DNA from: a virus
Reading direction: 5' to 3' (one strand)
IMG/VR virus record: IMGVR_UViG_3300034013_000713
Span: 1-26,432 of that record
Length of the DNA: 26,432 nt
Positions 14,429-21,821 of this stretch are shown piece by piece. Positions within the stretch are counted from its first letter, which is position 1; every line of letters begins with the position of its first letter. The translations under genes and the position numbers were made by a program. Under the pieces are notes generated by a model. It was given only the letters and a program-made list of their open reading frames with translations, made no database searches and had not been told where the DNA came from.

Positions 14429-14965
14429 ATGGAAGATTTTACAATGGATCTCAGCGGATTTGATGTAGTCCGTAAGGCGCAAGTCTATGCCATGGCTGCT
14501 CACGCCGCAGTTGGACAGAGGCGTAAGTACACTAACGAACCCTACATTGTCCACCCGGCTGAAGTTGCCAAGATCGTAGCAGGCGTTCCGGGTAGCACTC
14601 CTGATATGGTTGCGGCTGCTTGGTTGCATGATGTTGTGGAAGACACTGGTTGCACATACACTGACATCCACATGGCCTTTGGTATCGATGTTGCTACCTT
14701 GGTTGGATGGTTGACTGATGTTAGCCAACCGCATGATGGCAATCGTGCCCACCGCAAGGCAATAGACCGTGAGCATACTGCAAGAGCGCCCGCCGAAGCA
14801 CAGACCATCAAGTTGGCAGATTTGATCAGCAACAGCCGTAGCATCATGGCTCACGATCCTGCTTTCGCCAAGACCTACTTGGAGGAAAAGAGATTGTTGT
14901 TGGCTGTGATGACCAAGGGTGACGCAGGGTTGCACGCCGAAGCCAGCCGGTTCGTAGGTGTATGA
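14429..14965 (+). CDS. HD-domain (p)ppGpp hydrolase (MESH1/SpoT-hydrolase type)
   Basis: Protein of 178 residues, the size of stand-alone small alarmone hydrolases. Motifs follow the RelA/SpoT hydrolase domain: RRKYTNEPYIVHPAEVA at 31-47 with His42, the paired metal-binding HD at 67-68 followed by ED at 71-72 (WLHDVVEDT), and KLADLISN at 128-135 with Asp131. No synthetase domain is present. It should remove the 3'-pyrophosphate from (p)ppGpp, which would dampen the host stringent response during infection; that role is inferred. It is driven by its own consensus promoter with an operator-like spacer, and its stop overlaps the next start (ATGA). Confidence 0.82.
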   Translation: MEDFTMDLSGFDVVRKAQVYAMAAHAAVGQRRKYTNEPYIVHPAEVAKIVAGVPGSTPDMVAAAWLHDVVEDTGCTYTDIHMAFGIDVATLVGWLTDVSQPHDGNRAHRKAIDREHTARAPAEAQTIKLADLISNSRSIMAHDPAFAKTYLEEKRLLLAVMTKGDAGLHAEASRFVGV

Positions 14966-15255
14966 TTGATTTAGACGTTAATAGTTTTTATCCGCATACT
15001 CCTATGAACTGGTTTACTAAACGGCCCCGTAGTTTAGAACTGCGGGTTCGAGAAGAACTTGCTCCCCAGAAATACACTGTGTATTATTCAGGCGGTGATT
15101 GGTGGGAAGAAAAGGATGAGATGATGGCATGGTGCTCAAAGTATTTCGGACACAGAAACGAAGGATATAATAATCCTCGCTGGAGTACTGGACCCTTTGA
15201 GTATAGATTTAAAAACGAAAAGGACGCTGTGTTCTTTATTTTAAAGTGGGGATGA
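14962..15255 (+). CDS. Hypothetical protein
   Basis: Protein of 97 residues, unusually rich in Trp, Tyr and Phe (for example GGDWWEEKDEMMAWCSKYFG). No family recognised. Its ATG overlaps the upstream stop (ATGA), so it is translated with the (p)ppGpp hydrolase. No transmembrane segment or signal peptide is apparent; a single-domain globular protein is likely. Confidence 0.75.
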   Translation: MIDLDVNSFYPHTPMNWFTKRPRSLELRVREELAPQKYTVYYSGGDWWEEKDEMMAWCSKYFGHRNEGYNNPRWSTGPFEYRFKNEKDAVFFILKWG

Positions 15256-15256
15256 T

Positions 15257-15466
15257 ATGAAATTCTTCTGGGGTGATGCGAAAGGGCTCAAGGCAGATGT
15301 CGAACGTCATCGTGCCCACGAAGCCGAACTGGATGCTAAGATAGCAGAGTTGGAGGGCAAGGAAGATCCTATGAGTGTCGCTTCACTGCGAGTTTATCGT
15401 CGCTTCCGTGCCCAACTGCTACAGAGCAAGGCCGATGTTGTAGACAAGATTGGAAAAAGAAAATGA
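15257..15466 (+). CDS. Small coiled-coil protein, DUF465/YdcH-like
   Basis: Protein of 69 residues. ADVERHRAHEAELDAKIAELEGKEDPMSVASLRVYRRFRAQLLQ is helical with a heptad-like pattern; the H-x-x-H-x-x-L-D-x-x-I start and the second basic helix recall the small YdcH/DUF465 proteins, a tentative comparison. It follows the previous stop by one base and overlaps the next gene (ATGA). Confidence 0.65.
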   Translation: MKFFWGDAKGLKADVERHRAHEAELDAKIAELEGKEDPMSVASLRVYRRFRAQLLQSKADVVDKIGKRK

Positions 15467-15666
15467 CAGATTTAGAAAAACTCGAAGCAAGAATTGAAGC
15501 AGTTGACACAGCCATTGCCAGTGTAAAAATGGCTCTAGGCGTAGATCGTAAACTGGGACATGATAAACATCCTAACGGTCACTACACTAAGGCGTTGGCA
15601 GAACTTATGACCATCCAGTCAAGTTTGAACGCATTACGAATTCGATTGATTGCAGTGGGTAGATAA
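15463..15666 (+). CDS. Small hypothetical helical protein
   Basis: Protein of 67 residues (MTDLEKLEARIEAVDTAIASV...). The first 25 residues form a strong coiled-coil pattern; a second helix follows a short loop (KLGHDKHPNGHYTK). No family recognised. It is the last gene of the unit that starts at the 14374 promoter and is followed within 8 nt by a rho-independent terminator. Confidence 0.7.
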   Translation: MTDLEKLEARIEAVDTAIASVKMALGVDRKLGHDKHPNGHYTKALAELMTIQSSLNALRIRLIAVGR

Positions 15667-15673
15667 TTTGGAC

Positions 15674-15702
15674 AAACCAACTCTTGACAGGGTTGGTTTT
15701 TT
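15674..15702 (+). terminator. Rho-independent terminator overlapping the rIIA promoter
   Basis: Perfect 8-bp stem AAACCAAC (15674-15681) with GTTGGTTT (15692-15699), a 10-nt loop, and a run of T through 15702. The loop contains the -35 hexamer TTGACA of the next promoter, so one 40-bp element ends one operon and starts the next. Confidence 0.8.
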
Positions 15703-15712
15703 CTTGTATAAT
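15684..15712 (+). promoter_or_regulatory. Consensus sigma70 promoter of rIIA
   Basis: TTGACA at 15684-15689, 17-bp spacer, TATAAT at 15707-15712, all consensus. The spacer includes the right arm and T run of the terminator. GAAAGG upstream of the ATG at 15751 is the ribosome-binding site. Confidence 0.85.
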
Positions 15713-15750
15713 ATATACATACAGACAAACACACTACTGAAAGGTTTTAC

Positions 15751-17928
15751 ATGATTCTCAACAATGCTCCAGTTAACGAAGCTATTGTTTCTAACGTAGC
15801 AGAAATTGGCGAGTTCCGTATTCGCAATTCTGCCAAAGCGTTCAGCATTTTGAGTTCGGGCTTGTATGCTAACAAGATCCGTGCTATCATCCGCGAATTG
15901 AGTTGCAATGCTGTGGACAGCCATGCAGCCGCAGGTAAGAAAGACACTCCGTTTGATGTGCATTTGCCCAACACATTGGAGCCGCACTTTGCCATCCGTG
16001 ACTACGGCACTGGCTTGAGTCATCAGCAAGTTACCCAAATCTACACCACTTACTTTGAAAGTACTAAAACAAACTCCAACGAGTTTATTGGTGCGCTGGG
16101 GTTGGGTTCAAAGAGTCCGTTCAGCTACACTGACAACTTCACTGTGACTGCTATCCAAAACGGCGTTAAGGGTATCTACTCAGCTTTTATCAACGGGGAA
16201 GGCGTGCCCAGCATTGCCTTGATGATGCAGGAAGCTACAGACGAGCCTGCTGGTGTTGAAGTTAAGTTTTCCGTCAACGATCGTTACGACTTTGACAAGT
16301 TCCGACAAGAAGCTCGAGTTGTCTACAAACACTTTGCTCTCCGTCCGGTTGTTTCTGGCAGTTCCGATTTCCAGTTTGTTGATGCTGAGTACGAAAGCCG
16401 CGACATTGTTCCCGGTGTGCATAGTTTCAAGGATCGCAGTAACAGTGCAGCCATTATGGGCAATATTGCTTATCCTATCGAGGTGCCTAACGCTGACGGA
16501 TCTATTCCGCCTGAGTTGAAGCAGTTGTTGATCTGCGGTTTGGAAATGCACTTTGGTATTGGCGAACTGGACTTCCAAGCCAGCCGCGAAGGCCTCAGTT
16601 ACATCCCATCAACTGTTGCGGCTATCAAACGTAAATTGGAAGCAGTCAATGCGGCGTTGACTGTGGTCATTGCCAAGGAAGCAGATGCTATTGAGAACCT
16701 GTGGGATCGTGCTGTGTTCTTGTTCAAGAAGAAAGAGCATCGACTGTGGACCGCGGCTGTGAGCAAGTATGCTCAAGACACTGCTTTGCCTACTTATGAC
16801 GACAAACAGTACAACCGTTTGAAGCGGTTTGAGTTTAAAGTAGAGGACCTGGCTGCTAACTATAACATCCAGATTCGACAGTTGCATCAGACTCGTCATA
16901 ACAAGGCTGTGACCACTGGTAAGAGCACTACAGAGTACGCTCCCGGACATGCAAAAAATGCTGCCGGACATTACATCACTTGGCAAGAATGGCATGTGCA
17001 GGTTGATGACGCCAGTCACTTCATCATCAATGATTTAAAGACCGGTGCCGGCGAACGTGCTCGTTATCACTATCGTGAAACTGGTTGCGATGTTTACAGC
17101 CGTGCTATCTGGATTTTGGAAAAGGCAGACAAGACTAAGGACATGGATACCAAGTCTTTCTTTGCCGCTATCCAAGAACCTCCGCTTGCTCGTCGCTTTG
17201 TCGCAAGTACCTTGAAGCAACGTGAACGTGAGAACATGGGTAAGAACGTTTCAATTCTCAAGTTGGAACGTCGTGGTGGCGGTGGCTATCGTCGTGATGA
17301 GCAAGATATGGTCTGGCGTGCCGCAGGCGATACTAGCAAGTTTGTCACTACAGAAACCTACTACTATGTACCATTGAGCGGCTTCACAATGCTAAGTGCC
17401 AAAGGCTATACTAGCGGTAAGGACATGCATGAAGATGTCAAGAGCTTGCACAATTTGTTCAACGGTGAGATCTACGGTGTACGTAAGAGCGACATTGAAG
17501 ATATCAAGAAGAAGCCAAACTGGAAGAACTTTGAAGAACACATTGTTGATCAGTTGGCTGCTAAGGACAATTCCAAACTGTTGATGAGTTTGGTTAAGAG
17601 TGCATTAGAGGGGGCCGATGTTATCAACGGCATCCACAATAAAGATATTTTGGCTGAAATTGATGCCAACAGTCCTTACGCTAAACTGGTTTCAGTGTTT
17701 GTAAAGGTTGACAAGTTCACAGGAAACCGCTACAATATTGATAGACTGTTCCGCAAGTTTGCTCCTACAGCTAACCTTAGCCCAGAAGCACTTGTGACCA
17801 AGTATCAAACAGAACTCAACACAGTTAACAGCCGTTATCCGTTGTTGACTAGTTTGAGTACTTACCGCGTAGAGGCAAGCGATATTGCCGAGTATGTAAA
17901 TTTAATTGATGCAAAGAAAGGTATTTAA
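15751..17928 (+). CDS. rIIA: RIIA-like protein (membrane-associated GHKL ATPase fold)
   Basis: Protein of 725 residues, about the length of T4 RIIA. The N-terminus has the GHKL/Bergerat ATP-binding motifs: Glu49 and Asn53-Ala-x-Asp56 (RELSCNAVDSH), Asp84-x-Gly-x-Gly88 (RDYGTG) and the glycine-rich lid GALGLGSKSPF at 114-124. RIIA in T4 affects lysis timing and allows growth on lambda lysogens by countering the RexAB exclusion system. The C-terminal two thirds is less conserved and mainly helical. rIIB follows 1 nt after the stop, the same order as in T4. The gene has its own consensus promoter. Confidence 0.93.
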   Translation: MILNNAPVNEAIVSNVAEIGEFRIRNSAKAFSILSSGLYANKIRAIIRELSCNAVDSHAAAGKKDTPFDVHLPNTLEPHFAIRDYGTGLSHQQVTQIYTTYFESTKTNSNEFIGALGLGSKSPFSYTDNFTVTAIQNGVKGIYSAFINGEGVPSIALMMQEATDEPAGVEVKFSVNDRYDFDKFRQEARVVYKHFALRPVVSGSSDFQFVDAEYESRDIVPGVHSFKDRSNSAAIMGNIAYPIEVPNADGSIPPELKQLLICGLEMHFGIGELDFQASREGLSYIPSTVAAIKRKLEAVNAALTVVIAKEADAIENLWDRAVFLFKKKEHRLWTAAVSKYAQDTALPTYDDKQYNRLKRFEFKVEDLAANYNIQIRQLHQTRHNKAVTTGKSTTEYAPGHAKNAAGHYITWQEWHVQVDDASHFIINDLKTGAGERARYHYRETGCDVYSRAIWILEKADKTKDMDTKSFFAAIQEPPLARRFVASTLKQRERENMGKNVSILKLERRGGGGYRRDEQDMVWRAAGDTSKFVTTETYYYVPLSGFTMLSAKGYTSGKDMHEDVKSLHNLFNGEIYGVRKSDIEDIKKKPNWKNFEEHIVDQLAAKDNSKLLMSLVKSALEGADVINGIHNKDILAEIDANSPYAKLVSVFVKVDKFTGNRYNIDRLFRKFAPTANLSPEALVTKYQTELNTVNSRYPLLTSLSTYRVEASDIAEYVNLIDAKKGI
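17708..17736 (+). promoter_or_regulatory. Possible internal sigma70 promoter for rIIB
   Basis: Inside the 3' part of rIIA: TTGACA at 17708-17713, a 17-bp spacer, TACAAT at 17731-17736 (11 of 12 bases). It lies about 190 bp before rIIB. Coding sequence constrains these bases, so chance cannot be excluded. Confidence 0.4.
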
Positions 17929-17929
17929 A

Positions 17930-18985
17930 ATGAGTTATCCGTTTATTCTTCAAGGTTCGAATGTTACTGTCGTTATTGACGGCAAACCACATACGATTTC
18001 TAAGACCCACGTCACTTACCAAAAGGTAGTTGATGCTATTAAAGCACAAGACTGGGACACTGTTAAAAACATTATTGACCCAGTCAAGGTTGTGCTGAAC
18101 TACGGTGCTGGCAACATCTCTGTCAAAGGCGAACAACTGTTCTGGAAAGGACAACCTTTTGCAGGTGTATTGGCAAGCCGTATGATTACCATGTTGCAGG
18201 ATGGCTTTACTATTGAGCCAATGGTTCTGTTCATGCACAACTTGATGAAGAACCCTTCAAAGCGTTCAGTAGATGAACTCTATGGCTTCTTGGAAAAGAA
18301 CAGTTTGCCCATCACTCCCGATGGTTACTTCCTTGCCTACAAGAAAGTACGCCGAGACTTCAAAGACATTCACAGTGGTACTATGGACAATAGCCCGGGT
18401 ACTGTTGTCGAAATGGAACGCAACGCTGTTGACGACAACAAGGATCAAACTTGCAGTACTGGTCTCCACTTCTGCGGTTTGAGTTACTTGGACCACTTTG
18501 GTGGTAATGACAGCCGTGTGGTAATTGTTAAGATTGATCCAGCTGATGTTGTTTCAATCCCAAGTGACTACAATGGTGCCAAGGGTCGTGCTTGCCGATA
18601 TGAAGTTATTGGTGAAATGGGCGGTGAAGCAAGGGATGCTTTTGACAAGCCTGTACAGAGCAATGCCAACAGTACTGAAACTGTACGTGCGGCTAAGCCT
18701 GCGCCAGAAGTCCGAGTCGGTTCAAGTATCCATAAGCGTGGTTATAGTGACGGCTTCTCTGGTGCAGACTATAGCAATTCATACAACTATGGTTCCAGAG
18801 AACACAATGCATATGACGTTGGATACGAGGCCGGTGTGGAAGATCGCGAAAACGGTGATCCAGCACGGTATCGTTATGTGCAACCAACTGGTTGGACTCG
18901 CAATACTGATGGTAAGGTGACACCACCTCCTGGAACTGTGTTTAGGGCACAAGGCAGTGATTGGCCTTTCCCAACTAAAGGATAA
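17930..18985 (+). CDS. rIIB: RIIB-like protein
   Basis: Start taken at ATG 17930 (MSYPFILQ), after AAAGG; this is 1 nt beyond the rIIA stop. The product is 351 residues, compared with about 312 for T4 RIIB. Recognisable family stretches are VVIDGKPHTISKTHVTYQ near residue 15, NPSKRSVDELYGFLE near 107-121, DGYFLAYKKVR near 128-138 and CSTGLHFCGLSYL near 172-184. The extra length is a C-terminal tail rich in Gly, Tyr, Ser and Asp (about residues 265-351), which looks flexible and is not part of the core. RIIA and RIIB act together at the inner membrane in T4. Confidence 0.93.
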   Translation: MSYPFILQGSNVTVVIDGKPHTISKTHVTYQKVVDAIKAQDWDTVKNIIDPVKVVLNYGAGNISVKGEQLFWKGQPFAGVLASRMITMLQDGFTIEPMVLFMHNLMKNPSKRSVDELYGFLEKNSLPITPDGYFLAYKKVRRDFKDIHSGTMDNSPGTVVEMERNAVDDNKDQTCSTGLHFCGLSYLDHFGGNDSRVVIVKIDPADVVSIPSDYNGAKGRACRYEVIGEMGGEARDAFDKPVQSNANSTETVRAAKPAPEVRVGSSIHKRGYSDGFSGADYSNSYNYGSREHNAYDVGYEAGVEDRENGDPARYRYVQPTGWTRNTDGKVTPPPGTVFRAQGSDWPFPTKG

Positions 18986-18990
18986 TCAAA

Positions 18991-19167
18991 ATGATTAAAC
19001 TTTGGTTTGCATTTGCTATCCTTGCTGTTCTGATACATTTTGGCATTCGTGCTATGAGAAATATGGAAGGCAAGGAACAATTGGCCTTGACAAAAAGCAT
19101 AGGCTATAGTATACTTGTATCACTGGCAGCAGTAATGTTGATGACAGTGCTTGTAATTCTTTTTTAA
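18991..19167 (+). CDS. Small two-helix membrane protein
   Basis: Frame of 58 residues, MIKLWFAFAILAVLIH..., starting 5 nt after the rIIB stop. Hydrophobic runs at residues 3-18 and 38-58 are separated by a charged turn (RNMEGKEQ), predicting a hairpin membrane protein. No family recognised. A promoter for the following genes lies inside it. Its place between rIIB and an SPFH protein suggests a membrane role, possibly with them. Confidence 0.65.
   Translation: MIKLWFAFAILAVLIHFGIRAMRNMEGKEQLALTKSIGYSILVSLAAVMLMTVLVILF
19087..19115 (+). promoter_or_regulatory. Sigma70 promoter inside the small membrane gene
   Basis: TTGACA at 19087-19092, 17-bp spacer, TATACT at 19110-19115 (11 of 12). It is oriented toward the 28-residue peptide and the SPFH lipoprotein. 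Confidence 0.6.
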
Positions 19168-19175
19168 GGTATTGT

Positions 19176-19262
19176 ATGATCAATGATCGTTGGCTAAGGC
19201 CCTTGTATTTTGCTTTGGGTTTTGTTGTTTGTTTTTATCTTTTTTCCACTGGAGTTATCTAA
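19176..19262 (+). CDS. Tiny single-helix membrane peptide
   Basis: Frame of 28 codons, MINDRWLRPLYFALGFVVCF..., with AAGG upstream and one hydrophobic helix at residues 10-28. The stop is immediately followed by the SPFH start (TAA then ATG), which favours translation of this peptide and coupling to the next gene. Such a short frame could also be fortuitous. Confidence 0.4.
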   Translation: MINDRWLRPLYFALGFVVCFYLFSTGVI

Positions 19263-20060
19263 ATGATGCGTTTTATTAAAGTTGGTTTGGTTTTGACCGC
19301 AGTTGCTCTAACTAGTGCTTGTACTCGTATTGAGACTGGTGAGGTCGGTGTGCGAGTTGGTTTTGATAAACAGGTACAACCAGGTGAGTTGTTGCCTGGT
19401 TCGTTCAATCAGACATTCATCGGTGATGTGCTTACATTCCCGGTCAAGGATGTTAACGTGGTCTTGGAGAATATGACTCCGGTGGCCAAGGACAACTCAA
19501 CCATGAAAGACTTCGATGCTGTAGTTGTTTACAACATCAATTCACAGAATGTTGCCGAACTTTATTCAACCAAGAACAAATCGTTCCACGCTGAATTCAA
19601 AGGTGACACTTATGTGATGTACAACTATGTGGTTCAGAATGCTCGTAATGCTATCTACAAAGCCGCACGAAAGTACGAAGCATTGGATATGGCAGACAAC
19701 CGCACTGACATGGAAAACTACATTAAGGAAGAAATTGTTCGCAACCTTTCTGAAGAAAAGTTGGACGGTTCCATTATGATCAGTCAGGTTATGATTCGTA
19801 ATGTACTGCCAAGTGATACTGTTGTTGAGTCGGCTAACGCATTGGTTCGTAGTAAGAACGAACTCAAGCAGAAGGAAGTTGAAGTTAAGACTGCCGAAGC
19901 TGAAAGCCGTCGTATGGCAGCACTTGCAAATAACTCAGGTGCTAGTATTGCATTCATGCAGGCACAAGCCATGTTGAATATCTCAGAAGGTATCAAGAAT
20001 GGACAAGTACAGACCATTGTTGTTCCAAGCAACTTCAATGCATTGATGATGCCTAAGTAA
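19263..20060 (+). CDS. SPFH/prohibitin-like lipoprotein
   Basis: Protein of 265 residues. The N-terminus is a lipoprotein signal: basic start, hydrophobic run at 6-16, then TSAC with Cys20 as the lipidation site. The body has the SPFH (prohibitin/HflK/HflC) pattern: IETGEVGVRVGFD near 23-35, the TPVAKDNSTMKDFDAVVVYNI strand pair near 72-92, then a long coiled-coil region KNELKQKEVEVKTAEAESRRMAALA near 193-217, and the C-terminal IVVPSNFNALM. These proteins assemble into large membrane rings and often control proteases such as FtsH. Whether it stabilises phage or host membrane proteins is unknown. There is an ATGATG start; the second Met is possible. Confidence 0.88.
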   Translation: MMRFIKVGLVLTAVALTSACTRIETGEVGVRVGFDKQVQPGELLPGSFNQTFIGDVLTFPVKDVNVVLENMTPVAKDNSTMKDFDAVVVYNINSQNVAELYSTKNKSFHAEFKGDTYVMYNYVVQNARNAIYKAARKYEALDMADNRTDMENYIKEEIVRNLSEEKLDGSIMISQVMIRNVLPSDTVVESANALVRSKNELKQKEVEVKTAEAESRRMAALANNSGASIAFMQAQAMLNISEGIKNGQVQTIVVPSNFNALMMPK

Positions 20061-20078
20061 TTAGACAAAAAGAAGAAC

Positions 20079-20100
20079 AAGGGCTGTCACGGCCCTTTTT
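20079..20100 (+). terminator. Rho-independent terminator
   Basis: AAGGGC (20079-20084), loop TGTCACG, GCCCTT (20092-20097) continuing into a T run to 20100. It ends the rII-SPFH unit 18 nt after the SPFH stop. Confidence 0.85.
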
Positions 20101-20113
20101 CAGAGAAAGCATA

Positions 20114-20224
20114 ATGTATATCACAAACAAATACGATTCAATCCGACTGCCCAATGAACCAGGCATGTTGGAATGGTTGCAAGAACACTATCCCTACTCA
20201 GGATATAAGGTGGTAGAAAAATGA
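20114..20224 (+). CDS. Small hypothetical protein
   Basis: Frame of 36 codons (MYITNKYDSIRLP...GYKVVEK) whose stop overlaps the next ATG (ATGA at 20221-20224). AGAGAAAG precedes it. The coupling and the lack of other use for this gap support a real gene. No family recognised. Confidence 0.55.
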   Translation: MYITNKYDSIRLPNEPGMLEWLQEHYPYSGYKVVEK

Positions 20225-20445
20225 AAATCAAAAACGCTGTGGGCACACGAGGATTTATTCTGGACACACTGAACGGATATGTATTCCGTGTATATCACGA
20301 CAAAGGTGGATTCACGGACTATGACCTGCGTCATGGTGATTTAGAAGTTACAATAGTAGATGAGGATGCTTACTTCTACCCTAATGACAAAGACGGCGGC
20401 ACATTGGACTATAGTCCAGAAACACAGGGGCTTGATATAAAATGA
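20221..20445 (+). CDS. Small hypothetical protein
   Basis: Protein of 74 residues, acidic, with a beta-rich look (FILDTLNGYVFRVYHDKGGFTDYDL and LEVTIVDEDAYFY). No family recognised. It is joined to both neighbours by ATGA overlaps in a run of four tiny genes typical of T4-like genomes. Confidence 0.7.
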   Translation: MKIKNAVGTRGFILDTLNGYVFRVYHDKGGFTDYDLRHGDLEVTIVDEDAYFYPNDKDGGTLDYSPETQGLDIK

Positions 20446-20624
20446 AAGACGAAAGTCATTTACCAGTAAGTGAACAGAGTCTTATATTCCGCCTACGCAA
20501 GCGAGCAGAGATTCGCAGACAGATCAAAGACCGTAAATCAGTACAGGAAGGCACGCCAGACCGTATTGCAGATTTGTTAGAAGAAGCAGCCGATGAGATT
20601 GATCGATTAAATAGTACACAATGA
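20442..20624 (+). CDS. Small basic/helical hypothetical protein
   Basis: Protein of 60 residues. A basic helix (FRLRKRAEIRRQIKDRK) is followed by DRIADLLEEAADEIDRL, an amphipathic helix of a kind common in small phage proteins. Function unknown; joined by ATGA overlaps on both sides. Confidence 0.65.
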   Translation: MKDESHLPVSEQSLIFRLRKRAEIRRQIKDRKSVQEGTPDRIADLLEEAADEIDRLNSTQ

Positions 20625-20794
20625 ATGATATCGATAAACTTATTTTTCTCAAAGAAGAAGAGATTCAAAAGTACAGACTTGCATCAAAAGATTTTCCCGT
20701 AGAACTAAGAAGAAGATTTTCTGTACATTATATTAAAATGTTAGAAGATCAACTTAATAAATTGCGGCTACAAAAATCAAAAGCATCTAATTAA
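20621..20794 (+). CDS. Small hypothetical helical protein
   Basis: Frame of 57 codons starting in the ATGA overlap with the previous gene (MNDIDKLIFLKEEE...). Two charged helices, with LEDQLNKLRLQKSK resembling a leucine-zipper-like end. Composition shifts here toward AT-rich. It ends 4 nt before the glycosyltransferase start. No family recognised. Confidence 0.6.
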   Translation: MNDIDKLIFLKEEEIQKYRLASKDFPVELRRRFSVHYIKMLEDQLNKLRLQKSKASN

Positions 20795-20798
20795 CTCT

Positions 20799-21821
20799 AT
20801 GCCTACAATTCATATATTAAGCAATCCAACCGGTCCTGTTCATATTAATAACAGGACCGATCCCTTTTCTATAGCGGTAATAAAATTTATCAACAACATG
20901 ATGCCTCTAGGATGGGACTGTATCCATTACGGTATAGTGGGCTGTAAAGTAGATTGTGAAACTGTAATTTGTTTAGATGAGATATACCCACACAGAAATT
21001 CTTGTATAGACAAATACAATATAAGAGCAGCCGGTGAAATTAAATCCCGAAAATCTCCCGGAGATATTATAGTTTGCTTTCATGGTTGGGAAAATCAAGT
21101 TGCCGCCGAAGCCAATAACGATCTTATTATCATCGAACCTAGCATAGGCTACGACACTAAGGCAGTGTTCGCACCTTATAGAGTATTTGTCAGCTATGCC
21201 CAAATGCACATGTTCTACGGTGAGAGAAAGATGTTAATGGCTCCTAGCTGGTATGACGCTGTTATACCAAATGCATTTTCACCAGACGAGTTTGAATTCT
21301 CTAAGGCAAAGAAAGATTATATTCTTTACTTTGGTAGAGTTATTGAAAACAAAGGTCTTAATATTGCTATACAAGCTACAAAAGAAACAGGACATAAATT
21401 GATTGTAGCAGGTCCCGGAGATCTAGCAGACATGGGTTATTCTGAAATTCCTAGTCATGTAGAAGTGTTTGGTGTGGCAAATGCAGAACAGCGTAAAGTA
21501 TTAATGCGAGATGCAAAGGCGATCATAGGACCGACTTACTACGTTGAACCTTTTGGCAATATGGTTGCTGAAGGCTACTTCTCCGGCACCCCAGCTATTA
21601 CCACAGACTGGGGGGGCTTTACAGAAACAGTTGTACAAGGTGTAACTGGATTCCGTTGTAGAGAGTTTAAAGAATTTGTCGACGCATTGAATAACATTGA
21701 CAAGATAGACCCCAAAGTTTGCCGAGACTGGGCAATGAAACACTACTCTGAAGAAGTTGTACATAAACAACTCGATGAATATTTTAAAAAATTATTAACA
21801 GGCAACTTTTATAGATCATGA
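20799..21821 (+). CDS. Glycosyltransferase, GT4-like (GT-B fold)
   Basis: Protein of 340 residues. The C-terminal Rossmann half is clear: YILYFGRVIENKGLNIAIQA at 174-193, LIVAGPG at 201-207, then EPFGNMVAEGYFSGTPAI at 250-267 with the E-x7-E nucleotide-sugar motif (Glu250, Glu258) and WGGFTETV. It should transfer a sugar from a nucleotide donor to an unknown acceptor (surface glycan, phage protein or DNA). The N-terminal acceptor domain is short. Its stop overlaps the next start (ATGA). Confidence 0.88.
   Translation: MPTIHILSNPTGPVHINNRTDPFSIAVIKFINNMMPLGWDCIHYGIVGCKVDCETVICLDEIYPHRNSCIDKYNIRAAGEIKSRKSPGDIIVCFHGWENQVAAEANNDLIIIEPSIGYDTKAVFAPYRVFVSYAQMHMFYGERKMLMAPSWYDAVIPNAFSPDEFEFSKAKKDYILYFGRVIENKGLNIAIQATKETGHKLIVAGPGDLADMGYSEIPSHVEVFGVANAEQRKVLMRDAKAIIGPTYYVEPFGNMVAEGYFSGTPAITTDWGGFTETVVQGVTGFRCREFKEFVDALNNIDKIDPKVCRDWAMKHYSEEVVHKQLDEYFKKLLTGNFYRS

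Noticed and set aside
15502-15530. TTGACA inside the 15463 gene as a promoter
   Set aside because: No TATAAT-like hexamer lies 16-18 bp downstream. The same holds for TTGACA at about 18643.
15634-17220. Long frames opposite the rIIA gene
   Set aside because: They lie antisense to a gene with clear RIIA motifs, have no ribosome-binding sites and encode low-complexity, Cys/Ser/Leu-rich products; they are coding shadows.
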